From Muscardinus avellanarius (lineage: Eukaryota; Chordata; Mammalia; Rodentia; Gliridae): DNA of 64,000 nucleotides. Of the stretch, positions 10,150-20,388 are shown piece after piece. The notes below the pieces were generated by a model. The model had not been told where the DNA came from, did not search any database, and worked only from the letters and a program-made list of their open reading frames with translations. The translations under genes were made by a program, and so were the position numbers. How positions within the stretch are numbered: position 1 is the first letter of the stretch; every line of letters starts with the position of its first letter. Location of the stretch: NCBI GenBank assembly GCA_963383645.1, contig OY726579.1:1899501-1963500 (forward strand). Direction: 5' to 3'.

Positions 10150-10262
10150 AGATGGGGGCAGGGGAGGAAAGTAAAGAGGGAGAAGAAAAATTTAAAAAGG
10201 AAGGAGGAGGGAGGGGATAAAGGAGGGAAGAGAAAAGAAGCAGAAGGAGAGGGAGAGGGACA
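10150..10262. repeat. Purine-rich (GGAA/GGA)n tract
   Basis: About 110 bases of nearly pure A/G, imperfect ggagg and gagaa words. Confidence 0.85.
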
Positions 10263-10350
10263 GCCAGGAGTATTCACTTCTTGACAATAAGAAACATGCT
10301 CGAAGTAATATTGATCAAATGATCTTTTCCACAACGGCCTTTAAAATAGG

Positions 10351-10604
10351 TGTTACAGCCAGTACGGTAGCCCAGGCCCGTGATCCCAGTACTTAGCGCC
10401 TGAGACAGAGGGATCTCAGGTTGGAGTCCAGCCTCAGCCAAGCAGCGAGCCTCTCGGTAACCTAGCAAGACCCTGTTTCCAAGCAAAAGATAAAAAGGGC
10501 TGGGTTGGGGGGGTGGGGGTGGCGCGGGAGTAGAATGCCTCTGGGTTCAATCCCAGGTACCCAAAACTCAAATAAATAAATAAATAAATATATAAATAAA
10601 TAAA
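10351..10604 (+). mobile_element. B1-dID SINE, type C
   Basis: Both monomers are recognisable. A G-rich expansion (ggttgggggggtgggggtgg) sits in the right monomer. The tail is (AAAT)n. Confidence 0.82.
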
Positions 10605-10737
10605 AGAAGTGGAAGCCCTTCGGATGTACCATGTCTGCAATGCAGGGGAGCTGATTAAGCAGAGCTTACGGATATTCTCTTCTTGTTTTAGCAGTTCAAC
10701 TATTCTTGGCATCCTCTTAAACGTTATTTCTCAGGGG

Positions 10738-10947
10738 TCAGGCGTGGTGGTGCACGCCTGTGTTCCCAGTACTTGGGAGAGTGAGGCAGGAGGATCACAG
10801 GTTCGAGGACAGCCTCAGCGAGTAGCAAGACTCCCGTCAGCCTAGCAAGTCCCTGTTTCAAAATATCAAAAAGGGCTGTGGTGTATCTTGGAGGCTGTAT
10901 GTCCTCGGGTTGAATCCCCAGCACCAAAAGATATAAATAAATAAACA
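10738..10947 (+). mobile_element. B1-dID SINE, type C
   Basis: Starts tcaggcgtggtggtgcacgc. The right monomer reads gggctgtggtgtatcttgga and ends ccccagcaccaaaa. Confidence 0.85.
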
Positions 10948-11044
10948 TAGAAGTTTTTTTTTTATATCAGACTCTCCTTTTCTATGAAAAAAGTAGTTAC
11001 TCTTCCCTTTGTGCCTCATTTATGGATTTTAAAACTCTATGCTA

Positions 11045-11239
11045 AGTCGGGCGTGGTGGCGCACGCTTGTCATCCCAGCATTAGGGAGGCTGAGACTGGA
11101 GGATCACGGTTCGCAGTCAGCCTCAGCTACTTAGTGAGGCCCTTTGCAACTCAGTGAGACCCTGTTTCAAATATAAAAAATAGGGCAGGGGGTGTAGCTT
11201 GGAGGAAGAATTGGGGTTCCATCCCCAGTACTGCCAAAA

Positions 11240-11247
<8 letters not shown>
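11045..11247 (+). mobile_element. B1-dID SINE, type R
   Basis: Left monomer has the type R word cggttcgcagtcagcctcag. The right monomer starts gggcagggggtgtagcttgg. Confidence 0.9.
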
Positions 11248-11280
<33 letters not shown>

Positions 11281-11317
11281 TTATACATACATACATACAT
11301 GCATACACACACACATC
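11248..11317. repeat. (AT)n(AC)n(CATA)n tail satellite
   Basis: Compound array grown from the A-tail of the preceding SINE: (AT)12, (AC)5, (CATA)5, (AC)n. Confidence 0.95.
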
Positions 11318-11534
11318 CATGTGCTATTTTGAACTGCAGGGAAAGAGAACTATCAATTTGCTGAACCCCAAGTTCCCTCCTGGACCGACCCCCAGATTTG
11401 GAACCTGCCCAACATACGCATACCCAGTGCACACACCGCCTGGCCTGAACCTAACTTTCCCATTGCACTCCCTTCCCATCTCTCCATTCACAGGGAGCTT
11501 AAAGTGCTTCCCGGTTCAAAACTTGTTGCTAAGA

Positions 11535-11738
11535 GCCGGGCGTGGTGGTGCACACTTGTAATCCCAGCGTTCTGGAGGCTGAAACAGGAGGATCGAGGTT
11601 CGCGGCCAGCCTCAGCTACTTAGGCCCTTTGCAACCCAGTGAGACCCTGTTTCAAGATAAAGAATAAAAAAATAGAGCTGGAGTGTAGCTCTGAGATAGA
11701 ATGTCCCTGGGTTTCATCCTCAGTACTGAAAAAAAAAG
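11535..11738 (+). mobile_element. B1-dID SINE, type R
   Basis: Left monomer has gaggttcgcggccagcctca with a deletion of the tgaggcc word. The right monomer reads agagctggagtgtagctctg. Possible TSD gtt(g/a)ctaag on both sides. Confidence 0.88.
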
Positions 11739-11759
11739 TGTTACTAAGCAACACACACA

Positions 11760-12445
11760 CGGGCCCTGGGGATTTGGAGTGGGATTCTAAGGCAATTCGC
11801 TAATGGTTATATTACTGACGCTATCAACCTGGGAAGACCTCTTGCTTCTTGGGTTTCACCGAGTGGTAACTGGGGAAAAAACCAAATTAAGAGGGCGGAT
11901 GCTCTGTAGACAGAGCTGTCCCGGCGCTGAGTGGCAGTGACAGCGGTTGCCCACCCTTCTATTCCCCAACAGGAAGGCCACCGCGCCGTCCCCCATTGGC
12001 TGGAGCTAGACCTCACAGTCTAATCCTATTGGCTGGTCTTCCCAGCAAAGATTTTACAAATGGAGAAACAGAAAACCAGTACATCCAGGAGTAGAACCCA
12101 GCATCAGGTGAACGAGTTACAAAATGGATACCTCGGCTCCGGTCACTAGATGGGAGCCTCCCGGAGTCTATGTCCTGTAATTTCCACGGAAAAGACTGTT
12201 TTCCAGCCTTACAACAGCAACACCATAAGCCATGAGAAAAACATGGAGTAAAGTCTCCCCTGGTGTTTTCTGAAAGAGAATGGCTCTGCCTACGAGTTAA
12301 TTTTAAGCCCCAAGCCCCTGCCTGCTGAAGTCGATCTAAGGAACAACCTAGAGACATGTGCGGCTCAGAGGCCGCTGGGGTCTCTCCAATATTAGTGAAG
12401 AATTGAGTAAATTTTGCTAAGTGCTGATTTAAATAAATAGCCAAG
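11760..12445. promoter_or_regulatory. Repeat-poor block with two CCAAT boxes
   Basis: Two inverted CCAAT boxes (attggctgg-type) lie at 11995-12001 and 12028-12034, 33 bp apart in the same orientation. The surroundings are locally GC-rich (ccaccgcgccgtccccc). Read on the minus strand it could be an old LTR or a promoter-like element. The minus strand is open for 143 codons over 12013-12444 but resembles no family I know. The function is inferred from motifs only. Confidence 0.3.
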
Positions 12446-12448
12446 GTG

Positions 12449-12640
12449 CAGCCTGGCGCGGTGGCTCATGCCTCTAATCCCAGTACTTGGGAAGCTGAGC
12501 CAGGAGGATCACAGGTTCGAAGCCAGGCTCAGCAACTTAGGGAGACCTTGTTTCAAAGTTAACCCTATGAGAAGGGCTTGAGGGACACCTCGGAGGCAGA
12601 ATGTCCCTGGGTTCGATTCCCAGTACCGAAGGGATAAAAA
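12449..12640 (+). mobile_element. B1-dID SINE, type C
   Basis: Old copy: ggcgcggtggctcatgcctc start, right monomer gggcttgagggacacctcgg, end ttcccagtaccg. Confidence 0.82.
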
Positions 12641-12671
12641 GGTCAATCTGCTTTACTTTAAAACCCTGACT

Positions 12672-12980
12672 TTGTACATGATGTATATCCACAAACCATC
12701 AAAGTCAATCACTAAGCAAAACATGAGGAGTGAGGGGGAAGTGTTTGAGGAAGGGTACGTGCACGTGTACCTCCACCATCTTGCACTCCAATGAGATGTA
12801 TGACAACCAGCACTCGGGAGGCTGAGACCGGAGGATCGCGGTTCGCGGACAGCCTCAGCTGCTTAGTGAGGCCCTCTGCAACTCAGTGAGATCCAGTTTC
12901 AAAATAAAGAATAAAAAATAGGGCAGGGGGTGTAGCTCAGAGGTCAAATGCCCCTGGGTTCCATCCCCAGACCCGCAAAA

Positions 12981-13015
<35 letters not shown>

Positions 13016-13045
13016 ATGTATGACTACAATGTACCAATAAAAATA
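12672..13045 (+). mobile_element. L1 3' UTR fragment split by a SINE
   Basis: catcaaagtcaatcactaag and ccaatgagatgtatgac match the 3' end of the L1 at 53160-53340 in order. The element resumes after the SINE (ctacaatgtaccaataaaaa). Confidence 0.8.
12808..13015 (+). mobile_element. B1-dID SINE, type R, 5' truncated
   Basis: Begins at cagcactcgggaggctgaga, so about 45 bases of the head are missing. It still has a TSD, atgtatgac(a/t)ac at 12796-12807 and 13016-13027. Tail (AAAT)10. Confidence 0.93.
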
Positions 13046-13370
13046 TTTTAAAAATAAAGCCCGAACTTTAATGAACTGAAAGTCAAACTCTAAAAAAACA
13101 TATGTATTGGGTTCAATACTAACTTGAAATGGTCAAGCGATGATTTTAATGGTAAAATTCCACCGCCCGATGGTGGACCAGAGGGAGAAGAGTTGGCCGA
13201 ATGATTTTTCATTTGAATAGGAAAAATACGGAAATTGTGAAAGGCCCTTATTTGACACTAAAACAAACAAACAAACAAACAAAAAACAGCAGGTGTTACA
13301 ACAATAGGAAAGACATATGCTGGAAAAAATATTCAGTCCCAGTCAAATGGTGGCCCGTTTTGCTTTTGTT
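13046..13370. other. Repeat-poor block with (CAAA)n
   Basis: AT-rich, no gene seen. A short (CAAA)5 run lies at 13262-13282. Confidence 0.4.
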
Positions 13371-13375
13371 GTTGT

Positions 13376-13578
13376 TACTGTTTAATCCTTGAAATTGAAT
13401 CCGGGGTGGTCTGCCTCCAAGCTCTACCCCAGCCGTTTGTTTTGTTTTGTTTTGTTTTCAACTGTCTTGCTAGGTTGCCAACAGTCTTGCTAAATAGCTA
13501 AGGCTGGCCTCAAACCTGCAATCTTCCAATCTCAGCCTCCCATGCACTGGAATTACTAACATGGACCACCATGCTGGC
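13376..13578 (-). mobile_element. B1-dID SINE, old
   Basis: Strongly diverged. The linker carries a (TTTTG)n run at 13437-13458. Confidence 0.75.
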
Positions 13579-13724
13579 TTTCTTCGGATGTTCTTATATG
13601 TCCGCTCACTCACAGGATAGGCAGCAGGAGCGGAGAGGGGATTGGGACTCGTCAGGAGCTGGGCTAGTCTGACAAACCTCTAGGATTGAATGGGTTCTCT
13701 CTCTAAAACCCTTTTGCTGTCAAG

Positions 13725-13874
13725 CATGGCGGGGTGGTACACGACAAGCGGTACACACTTGTCATCTCGGTACGTGGGAGGCCAAGACAGACGGCAGGAT
13801 CGCAGGTTCCCAGGCAGCCTCAGCCATTTAGAGAACCCACAGCAACATGGTCTCCGAATAATAAAAGAAGATCT
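13725..13874 (+). mobile_element. Old B1 left monomer
   Basis: Diverged left monomer (gtacgtgggaggccaagaca, cgcaggttcccaggcagcct) that was entered by the type Y SINE next to it. A ttgggttgggatacagag stretch after the satellite at 14173 may be what is left of its right monomer. Confidence 0.65.
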
Positions 13875-14055
13875 GCCGGGCGTGGTGGCGCTCGCTTGTC
13901 ATCCCCGCGCTTGGGAGGCGGAGACAGGAGGATCGCGCGGGTTCGAAGCCAGCCGCGCTGGTTTGAGACCCTGCTTCCAAATAAAAAATATTTAAAAAGG
14001 TCTGGGAGTGTAGCCTGGAGGTAGAAGGGCTTCCAGGAATCCCAGTACCACCAAA
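13875..14055 (+). mobile_element. B1-dID SINE, type Y
   Basis: CpG-rich copy, arm aagccagc-cgc-gctggttt. Ends cccagtaccaccaaaag and passes into a purine satellite. Confidence 0.92.
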
Positions 14056-14172
14056 AGAAAGAAAGACAGAAAGACAGAAAGACAGAAGGAAGGAAGGAAG
14101 GAAGGAAGGAAGGAAGGAAGGAAGGAAGGAAAAGAAAGAAAGGAAAGAAAGAAAGAAAGAAAGAGAAAGATT
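14056..14172. repeat. (GAAA)n(GACA)n(GGAA)n satellite
   Basis: Tail-derived array: (AGAC/AGAA) words, (GGAA)12, then (GAAA)n. Confidence 0.95.
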
Positions 14173-14426
14173 GATTGGGTTGGGATACAGAGATAGATTC
14201 CAGATGCTGGCAATGTGAAAATGTAATTCCCACTGTAACAATTTTGAGACGCAGGTCATAAGGCTGAGGGTTAACTCACATTGTTATTGTAAAGTTGGGC
14301 TTGTTGCAGTGAGAGCAGTTTGCGGTGAGAAAGGGAGCCCAGCTTCCTCTCACTCTATCTCGGCTGCTATCTTGCCATCTGATGCGCTCTTCCACGTTAT
14401 GGTTCTGTAAGCAGACTCTCCCTAGC

Positions 14427-14612
14427 CAGATGTGGTGGCGCACACCTGTCATCCTAGTCCTTGGGAGGCTGAAGCACCAGGATCGCAGGTTTGAGGCCAG
14501 GCTCGGCAACTTAGTGAGGTCCCCAACACTTAGTGAGAACCTGCTTCAGCTTAAAAAGGCTGGAGATGTAGCTTGGAGGTAGAATGCCCGTGGGTTCAAT
14601 CCCCAGTACAAA
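14427..14612 (+). mobile_element. B1-dID SINE, type C
   Basis: Starts agccagatgtggtggcgcac. The right monomer is ggctggagatgtagcttgga and ends ccccagtac. Confidence 0.85.
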
Positions 14613-14656
14613 GAAAGAAAGGGAAGGAAAGGAAAGAAAGAAAGGAAGGAAGAAAG

Positions 14657-14719
<63 letters not shown>
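14610..14719. repeat. (GAAA)n and (GA)n satellite
   Basis: Tail-derived purine array ending in a (GA)28 run. Confidence 0.95.
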
Positions 14720-14720
<1 letters not shown>

Positions 14721-14939
14721 TTTCACCAGATGTAGCCCCTGGATCTTATACTTCCCAGCTTCCTTGATCATGACCCAAATAATCTACTGTTTCTAAACAA
14801 CACCACAGTACAAAGCAAAGCCCAAAGCTCCAGACGACCTGCATCAAATCCAAAACCTGAGCTACTGAGCACTCAGCAGATTCGTTTATGCTGCTGCCCA
14901 ACCATCACCAACACAAGTCTTTTATATTATTTTACTTTG

Positions 14940-15043
14940 TTTTCAGCAACCTAGCAAAATCTTGGTACGAAATGAAAAATTTTATAAAGGGCTGAGGGTG
15001 TAGTTCAGAGGTAGAATGTCCTTGGTTCAATCCCCAGTATGAG
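14940..15043 (+). mobile_element. B1-dID SINE 3' part
   Basis: Keeps only the end of the left monomer (tttcagcaacctagcaaaat) and the right monomer (gggctgagggtgtagttcag). Confidence 0.75.
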
Positions 15044-15044
15044 G

Positions 15045-15096
<52 letters not shown>
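15045..15096. repeat. (GA)n microsatellite
   Basis: Follows the SINE end directly. Nearly pure (GA)22. Confidence 0.95.
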
Positions 15097-15098
<2 letters not shown>

Positions 15099-15179
15099 GA
15101 GAAGAGAAACCATACTTCTATTTTGAAGTTCTTGGTTGAAATGAAAATTATAGAAACTAAAAGTCTCATTTCATTCTTC

Positions 15180-15406
15180 CTTTTTTTTTTTTTTTTTTTT
15201 TTTTTTTTGCGGGTCTGGGGATGGAACCCAGGGGCATCTACCTCCGAGCTGCACCTCCAGCCCTATTTTTTATTCTTCATTTTGAAACAGGGTCTCCCTA
15301 AGTTGCAGAGGGCCTCACTAAATAGCTGAGGCTGTCTGCGAACCACGATCCTCCCGTCTCAGCCTCCCAAACGCTGGGATTACAAGCGTGCGCCACCACG
15401 CCCAGC
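15180..15406 (-). mobile_element. B1-dID SINE, type R
   Basis: T29 start on this strand marks the A-tail. Complement of ggttcgcagacagcctcag and a complete head (tgcgccaccacgcccagct). Confidence 0.93.
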
Positions 15407-16055
15407 TAAGTTTCATTTTTTCATTAAACATATAGACATTGACACCTGCCAGAGTTTCTTTCTGGATTATTATGAACTAAACAGCTTACACTGAGAGCAA
15501 ACTCTGTAAGCCCTGCCCACCGCTGGCTCACATGACAGCTATTCACCATCTGAAGGTGAATAGCACTTATTCTTATTTATTTTCCAACAGAACAGGCTTT
15601 TAGCTTTTACTCAATTCTCTAATTCTTAACTTTAAAAGTTAACAACTGATAGTAAAAGAAAAAAAAAAAAACAACAACAACATGATGGAAACCAGAGAAT
15701 AAAGAAGGAGTTATTTTCCTTCAAGTGCCAAGCCCCTCCCTCCCCATCTGTCCGAACCTCTGAACACATTTGCTGCGACAAATCCCGACCAGGCTATAAG
15801 GGCGAGGAATTTGCCTTGAAATCTACAAAGAACTATCTAGAAAGGGCAGTTAGGGTTAGGGTCGTGATCACACAATTTCCAGGTTGCTTCTTTTAACAGT
15901 TTGGAAGAAAGACAGAGATCTCATGAGCGGATGCCATGCTGGGTCCCAAGACAGAACTGTGTCGTGAGGGCCATTTGTCAAGGGGAAGGAAGAACCCAGC
16001 TCTGGCCAGGGAGTCTCATCTCTTTTCCGGTTTCTTTCCTTCCATCCTGCCTGCC
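15407..16055. other. Repeat-poor block with a hairpin
   Basis: No gene. A perfect 10-bp inverted repeat (gctattcacc / ggtgaatagc, 7-base loop) lies at 15538-15564. Two telomere-like hexamers (ttagggttaggg) at 15850 look coincidental. Confidence 0.45.
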
Positions 16056-16065
16056 TGTAGCACGC

Positions 16066-16160
16066 TCTTTTTTTCTTTCCTTCTTTCTTTCTTCTTCCTT
16101 CCTCTCTCTTTCTTTTCTCTTTCTACTTCTATTTCTGTTTCTTTCTCTTTCTCTATTTCT

Positions 16161-16200
<40 letters not shown>

Positions 16201-16230
16201 TTTCTTTCTTTCTTTCTTTCTTTCTTTCAT
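16066..16230. repeat. (CTTT)n satellite
   Basis: About 165 bases dominated by tttc words. The most uniform part is 16162-16229. Confidence 0.95.
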
Positions 16231-16361
16231 AAACATATAAAGCTATTGGAAAGTTCCAAGGCTTACAAGAGATTTTTTTTTTTTTTTTTTTGGCCATACT
16301 GGGGATGGAACCCAGGGGCATTCTACCTCCAAGCTACACCCCCAGCCATATATTTTCATTC

Positions 16362-16579
16362 TTTTTTGTTGTTGTTGTTGCAGTACTGGGAAGGGAACTC
16401 AGGGGCATTCTATCTCCGAGCTACACCCCCAGCCCTACTTTTATTCTTTATTTTGATACAGGGTCTCACTGAGTTGCAGAGGGCCACGCTAAGTAGCTGA
16501 GGCTGTCCGTGAACCATGATCCTCCTGTCTCAGCCTCCCAAATGCTGGGATTACAAGTGTATGCCACTATACCCAGCTT
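16362..16579 (-). mobile_element. Nested B1-dID SINE, type R/C
   Basis: First inner element, with (TTG)n-modified tail at 16366-16380 and complete monomers. Head ends tatgccactatacccagc. Confidence 0.85.
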
Positions 16580-16585
16580 TTATTC

Positions 16586-16589
<4 letters not shown>

Positions 16590-16627
<38 letters not shown>

Positions 16628-16801
16628 TTGGTGGTACTGGGGTTCCTGGAATCCCTTCTACCTCCAGGCTACACTCACAGACTGATTTTATATTTTGAAA
16701 CAGGGTCTCTTAAGACAGGGAGGCTGGCTTCGAACCAGCGTGATCCTCCTGTCTCTGCCTCCCAAGCACAGGGATGACAAGCGTGTACCACCACACTTGG
16801 C
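16590..16801 (-). mobile_element. Nested B1-dID SINE, type Y
   Basis: Second inner element, tail replaced by (ATT)13. TSD ttattcttta at 16580-16589 and 16802-16811. Its arm is decayed (aagacagg-gag-gctggctt). Confidence 0.88.
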
Positions 16802-17025
16802 TTATTCTTTATTTTGAAACGGGGTCTCACTGAATTGCAGAGGGCCTCACTAAGTAGTTAAGGCTATCCATGAACCGCGATCCTCCTGTCAAGTACTAGG
16901 ATGACAAGCGGGCACCACCACACTCAGCACAAGAGATTTTTAAATGGTGATGAATTCTGTTTATTTTAAAATACTAGGACATCCTGAGGCTAATTGGGAC
17001 CAAATAGTAAGAATAATAATATTTT

Positions 17026-17163
17026 TTAAGCCAGGCGTAGTGGCGCACGCTTGTAATCCCAGCGTTCAGGAGGCTGAGACAGGAGGATCGCAATTTGCAG
17101 CCAGCCTTGGGTACTTACTGAGGCCCTCTGCAACTCAGTGAGACCCGGTTTCAAAATAAAGAA
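17026..17163 (+). mobile_element. B1 left monomer, type R
   Basis: Left monomer only, ending in the linker caaaataaagaataaat, where the next SINE begins. No right monomer was found downstream. Confidence 0.8.
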
Positions 17164-17404
17164 TAAATAAAGCCGGGAGTGGTGGCGCATGCTTGTAATC
17201 CCCGCGCTTGGGAGGCTGAGACAGGAGGATCGCACAGGTTCGAAGCCAGCCTCAGCTACTTAGGCAGGCTCTCAGCAACTTAGTGAGACCCTGTTTCCAA
17301 ATAAAACATAAAATAGGTCTGGGAGTATAGCCCGGAGGTAGGAAAGCCCCTGGTTCCACCCTCAGTACCACCAAAATAAATAAATAAATAAATAAATAAA
17401 TAAA
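17164..17404 (+). mobile_element. B1-dID SINE, type I
   Basis: Left monomer keeps the longer tctcagcaacttagtgagac form. The right monomer is ggtctgggagtatagcccgg, and the B-box region reads ctggttccaccctcag. This looks like a step between type C and type Y. Tail (AAAT)n. Confidence 0.88.
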
Positions 17405-17419
17405 TAGGATAAATAAATT

Positions 17420-17600
17420 TTTAAATGCATGAATGGGGGTTAGGAGAGGGGGCGAGGGTGGGGAGGGAGGGTACATTAATGAAGGCAATACTTCCATTGG
17501 CGTTAGGCACATCCGTGAGATTACCAAGGCTAATTTCAATATCCTTGCGGCAAAGAGGGGGACTGGGAGCACACCTGTGCCGTGTGCACGGCCCCCATCG
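17420..17600. repeat. Unrecognised dispersed repeat, copy A
   Basis: Colinear with 36955-37165: ccattggcgt matches ccactggcgt, gtgagattaccaaggctaat matches gtgaaattaccaatgccaat, and the gtgccgtgtgcac region matches gtgccatgagcac. I do not recognise the family. Confidence 0.5.
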
Positions 17601-17604
17601 CTAG

Positions 17605-17884
17605 AGAATCATGTAACATAAAGGAATAGGAAAATGCACTTCCACAGAGCTGAGAAAAAGGCACCTAGGTTCCCGAATCCTTCTAGGAACTAGGAGAAAA
17701 TAGTGCGTTATTTTTTAACCATGAAAACCCTGGACACAAGGTATAGACTGTATTCTCAACTGTATAATTCTCAGCTAGATTTTATTCTCTCTTTTCCATT
17801 GATACGTACAGGATGGGGGGGGGAATCTCTTAAAGAATTTAATCAAACTCAGATAACTGCAGCTTGTGAAAAGAGATATTCCTT

Positions 17885-17888
<4 letters not shown>
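17605..17888. other. Non-coding block, nothing recognised
   Basis: AT-rich, no gene or repeat seen. Confidence 0.4.

Positions 17889-17947
<59 letters not shown>
17889..17947. repeat. (CT)n microsatellite
   Basis: (CT)28, uninterrupted. Confidence 0.98.
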
Positions 17948-17950
<3 letters not shown>

Positions 17951-18960
17951 CCCCCGGTTTCCACTTCTAGACTGCTGCTCCTATAGTTGACTTCTTTCAA
18001 AAAATAATTGCACCTATTTTGACTAGCTGGGTTTTGAAGGCACTTCTGCCATATTCATTGCAATGGCAGGCGGAGACAGCCCACTTACTTCCCGTTTCCC
18101 AGCACACACGCTGTCAGTGCGTCTTCTGGTTATGAGAGAGATACACGCCCCATAGGACTCTCTGTTTTCAAAGCCAGGTAGATGTGTAATATCTTCCGAT
18201 ATTTTTTTTTTCCTGACTTAAAGAAAAGTCTGTTTAGAAAAAGTGCGCAGCTGCCGGCTGCTGTGGAAGTCGAAGGGAACAGGGCTGCCCGGCTTTACCA
18301 ATCACCAGCGCCTCTCTTTCCCGGACAGGTCTAGTTACCGTGCCCGGGTGAGGCGCGAAATCCACCCAACGTGAAAATCAAATTCTCTATAATCCGCTTA
18401 CAGGTGAAGCAAATTAAAAGCTATTTTTATAAGTTTTGGAGCCCAACTCACGGTCTACACCGCAAATGGAATTTGGCATTCAATCCCTACCAGTGACCTA
18501 AGGGATCAAAGTTTGTCAAGAAGCTTAGAGCGAACTAAGAAGTCCACTTAGGCAACGGGCTGTCTGCTCCACACTTAAGAAACATTTGCTCTGGCTTCTA
18601 AGCAGAATCCGTTTTCTATTTGTGGTGGGAAATAATTCCCCCGCAAATCACTTAAGCATTCCGGTCGAGTGCATTATCTCAAAAACAGCAGGCCTTTCAG
18701 CTTCCGTCTTGGTCATAAAATATTAGCAAGTCCAATCTAAGACCAAAACCCCAGCCTGTCTGGAAACAGGTCTTTTGAGATGCCCTCTGACTTAAAATGC
18801 CCATGTGCACAAACATGATCCAGCTGAATTTGTGCTTATAAATATCAAAGAAGAAGAGATACATTCTGTAAGGGGGGGGGGATGTACCCAGAAACATTCA
18901 AAATTAACTTTCTGGTTTTGCATTAGGGATATATTAACAGGCGGATGTTTAGGAATAGTA
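17948..18960. other. 1-kb repeat-free block
   Basis: The longest stretch in the first third of the window with no SINE, LINE, LTR or satellite. It contains a CCAAT box (taccaatcaccagcg) near 18300 and moderately frequent CpG. No open frame resembles a protein. It is a candidate conserved non-coding element by exclusion only. Confidence 0.35.
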
Positions 18961-18965
18961 CAGCC

Positions 18966-19199
18966 AGCCGGGAGTGGTGGCGCACACTTGTCATCCCGGC
19001 ATTTGGGAGACTGAGACTGGAGGATGGTGGTTCGAGGCCAGCCTCAGCTACTTAGTGAGGCCCTTTGGGACTCAGTGAGACCCTATTTCAAAATAGAGAA
19101 AAAAAAATGTGGCTGGGGAGGTAGAATGCCCCTGGGTTCCATCCCCAGTACCGCAAAAAAAAAAAAAAAGAAAAAAAAGAAAAAAAAGAAAAGAAAAAG
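18966..19199 (+). mobile_element. B1-dID SINE, type R
   Basis: Left monomer gccgggagtggtggcgcaca. The right monomer is shortened (ggctggggaggtagaatgcc). The long tail is A-rich with G interruptions. Confidence 0.88.
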
Positions 19200-19428
19200 T
19201 AGCATCACCAATTGGTGAGCAGTATAAATCAAGTCCAGCACAGTGGGTCTTGATATCAGCTCTGGCCAGTTGCCTCTGCGGCCCTATGCAGGTTACCAAC
19301 CCTCTCCATCAGGGAGTCAGAGCAAAAATTAAATTGTCTGATGTTACAACTCTTCCTTCTTGAGCACTCTTGGGAAATTCAACTTTCGCCAGCTTTATTG
19401 TACAGACTTTCAAATTTTTCCATTTCTT
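19200..19428. other. Non-coding spacer
   Basis: No gene or repeat recognised. Confidence 0.35.
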
Positions 19429-19432
19429 CCTG

Positions 19433-19858
19433 GGCGTGGTAGCGCATGCCTATCATCCCGGTACTTGGGAGGCTGAGCTAGAAGGATTCCAGGTTCAAGG
19501 CCAGTCTCAGCAACCTAGTAAACCCTCAGCAACTTAGTGAGACTCTGTTTCAAAATAAAATACATAAATAAATAGGGCTGGGGAGCTGGGTGTCATCCCA
19601 GCATTTGGGAGGCGGAGACAGGAGGATCGCGGTTCGCAGACAGCCTCAGCTACTTAGTGAGGCCCTCTGCAACTCAGTGAGACCCGGTTTCAAAATTAAG
19701 AATGAAAAATAGGGCTAGGGGTGTAGCTCAGAGGTAGAAAGCCCCTGGTTCCATCCACAGTAGTTAAAAAAAAGAAGAAGAAGAAAAAGAAATAGGGCTG
19801 GGGATGTACGTCTAAAGTAGAATGTCCCTGGGTTCAATCCCCAGTATCATAAAAAAAA
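19433..19858 (+). mobile_element. SINE nest, outer type C element
   Basis: Outer left monomer and the first bases of its right monomer lie at 19433-19584. The right monomer restarts at 19790 (aaatagggctgggga, which is also the TSD). Confidence 0.9.
19585..19789 (+). mobile_element. Nested B1-dID SINE, type R
   Basis: TSD aaatagggctgggga at 19570-19584 and 19790-19804, so it entered the right monomer of the outer SINE. Its head is short (gctgggtgtcatcccagca). Confidence 0.93.
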
Positions 19859-20055
19859 TTCTTTCAATTTCTGATTTTTGCCCACAAAAATCAGAATACA
19901 GGAAACACTTCTTACACATGAATCCAAGCGTTTCCATAAACAGAAGCAATTCTCTTTTGAAAGGGAATTCTGCTTTCAGATTTAAAATTAAGTAGTATAG
20001 GTAAAAAAAAAAAAAAACATAGTGCAGAGCTTATATTAAATTGTTAAAAACAAGA
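19859..20055. other. Spacer with a 12-bp hairpin
   Basis: A perfect inverted repeat, ttctgatttttg / caaaaatcagaa with loop ccca, lies at 19869-19896. The rest is featureless and AT-rich. Confidence 0.6.
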
Positions 20056-20057
20056 AC

Positions 20058-20182
20058 TATGTGTGGTGGTTCATGCCTGTAATCTCAGTACTTGGGAGGC
20101 GATCCCAGGTTTGAGGACGGCCTCATCAATTCCGTGGGACACTCAGCAACCTAGAGAGACCCTGTTTTCAAACAAAAATTAA

Positions 20183-20229
<47 letters not shown>

Positions 20230-20290
20230 AAAAAACAATATAGGGCTGGGGTGTAGGACAGAGGTAGAATGCCCCTGGGTTCAATTCCAG

Positions 20291-20292
<2 letters not shown>
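20058..20292 (+). mobile_element. B1-dID SINE, type C, (AAAT)n linker
   Basis: Linker expanded to (AAAT)13 at 20180-20231. Right monomer gggctggggtgtaggacaga. Confidence 0.85.

Positions 20293-20388
<96 letters not shown>
20293..20388. repeat. (GTCT)n(CT)n(CA)n compound satellite
   Basis: (GTCT)5, (CT)13, (CA)24 in series, at the SINE tail. Confidence 0.98.

Larger units (their letters stand above)
16278..16928 (-). mobile_element. Three-SINE nest, outer type R element
   Basis: TSD acaagagattttt at 16265-16277 and 16929-16941 encloses the whole block. The outer right monomer is 16278-16361. Its left monomer appears at 16812-16928, after two inserted SINEs. Confidence 0.9.

Noticed and set aside
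12013..12444. 143-codon minus-strand open frame
   Set aside because: No recognisable domain, no splice or start context, and the region looks more like regulatory or LTR sequence.
13820..14259. Overlapping minus-strand frames with WYWGSWKPFY-like peptides
   Set aside because: This peptide recurs at many loci because it is the antisense translation of the SINE right monomer. It is not a protein family.
15850..15861. Telomere-like ttagggttaggg
   Set aside because: Two hexamers only, with no degenerate flanking array.
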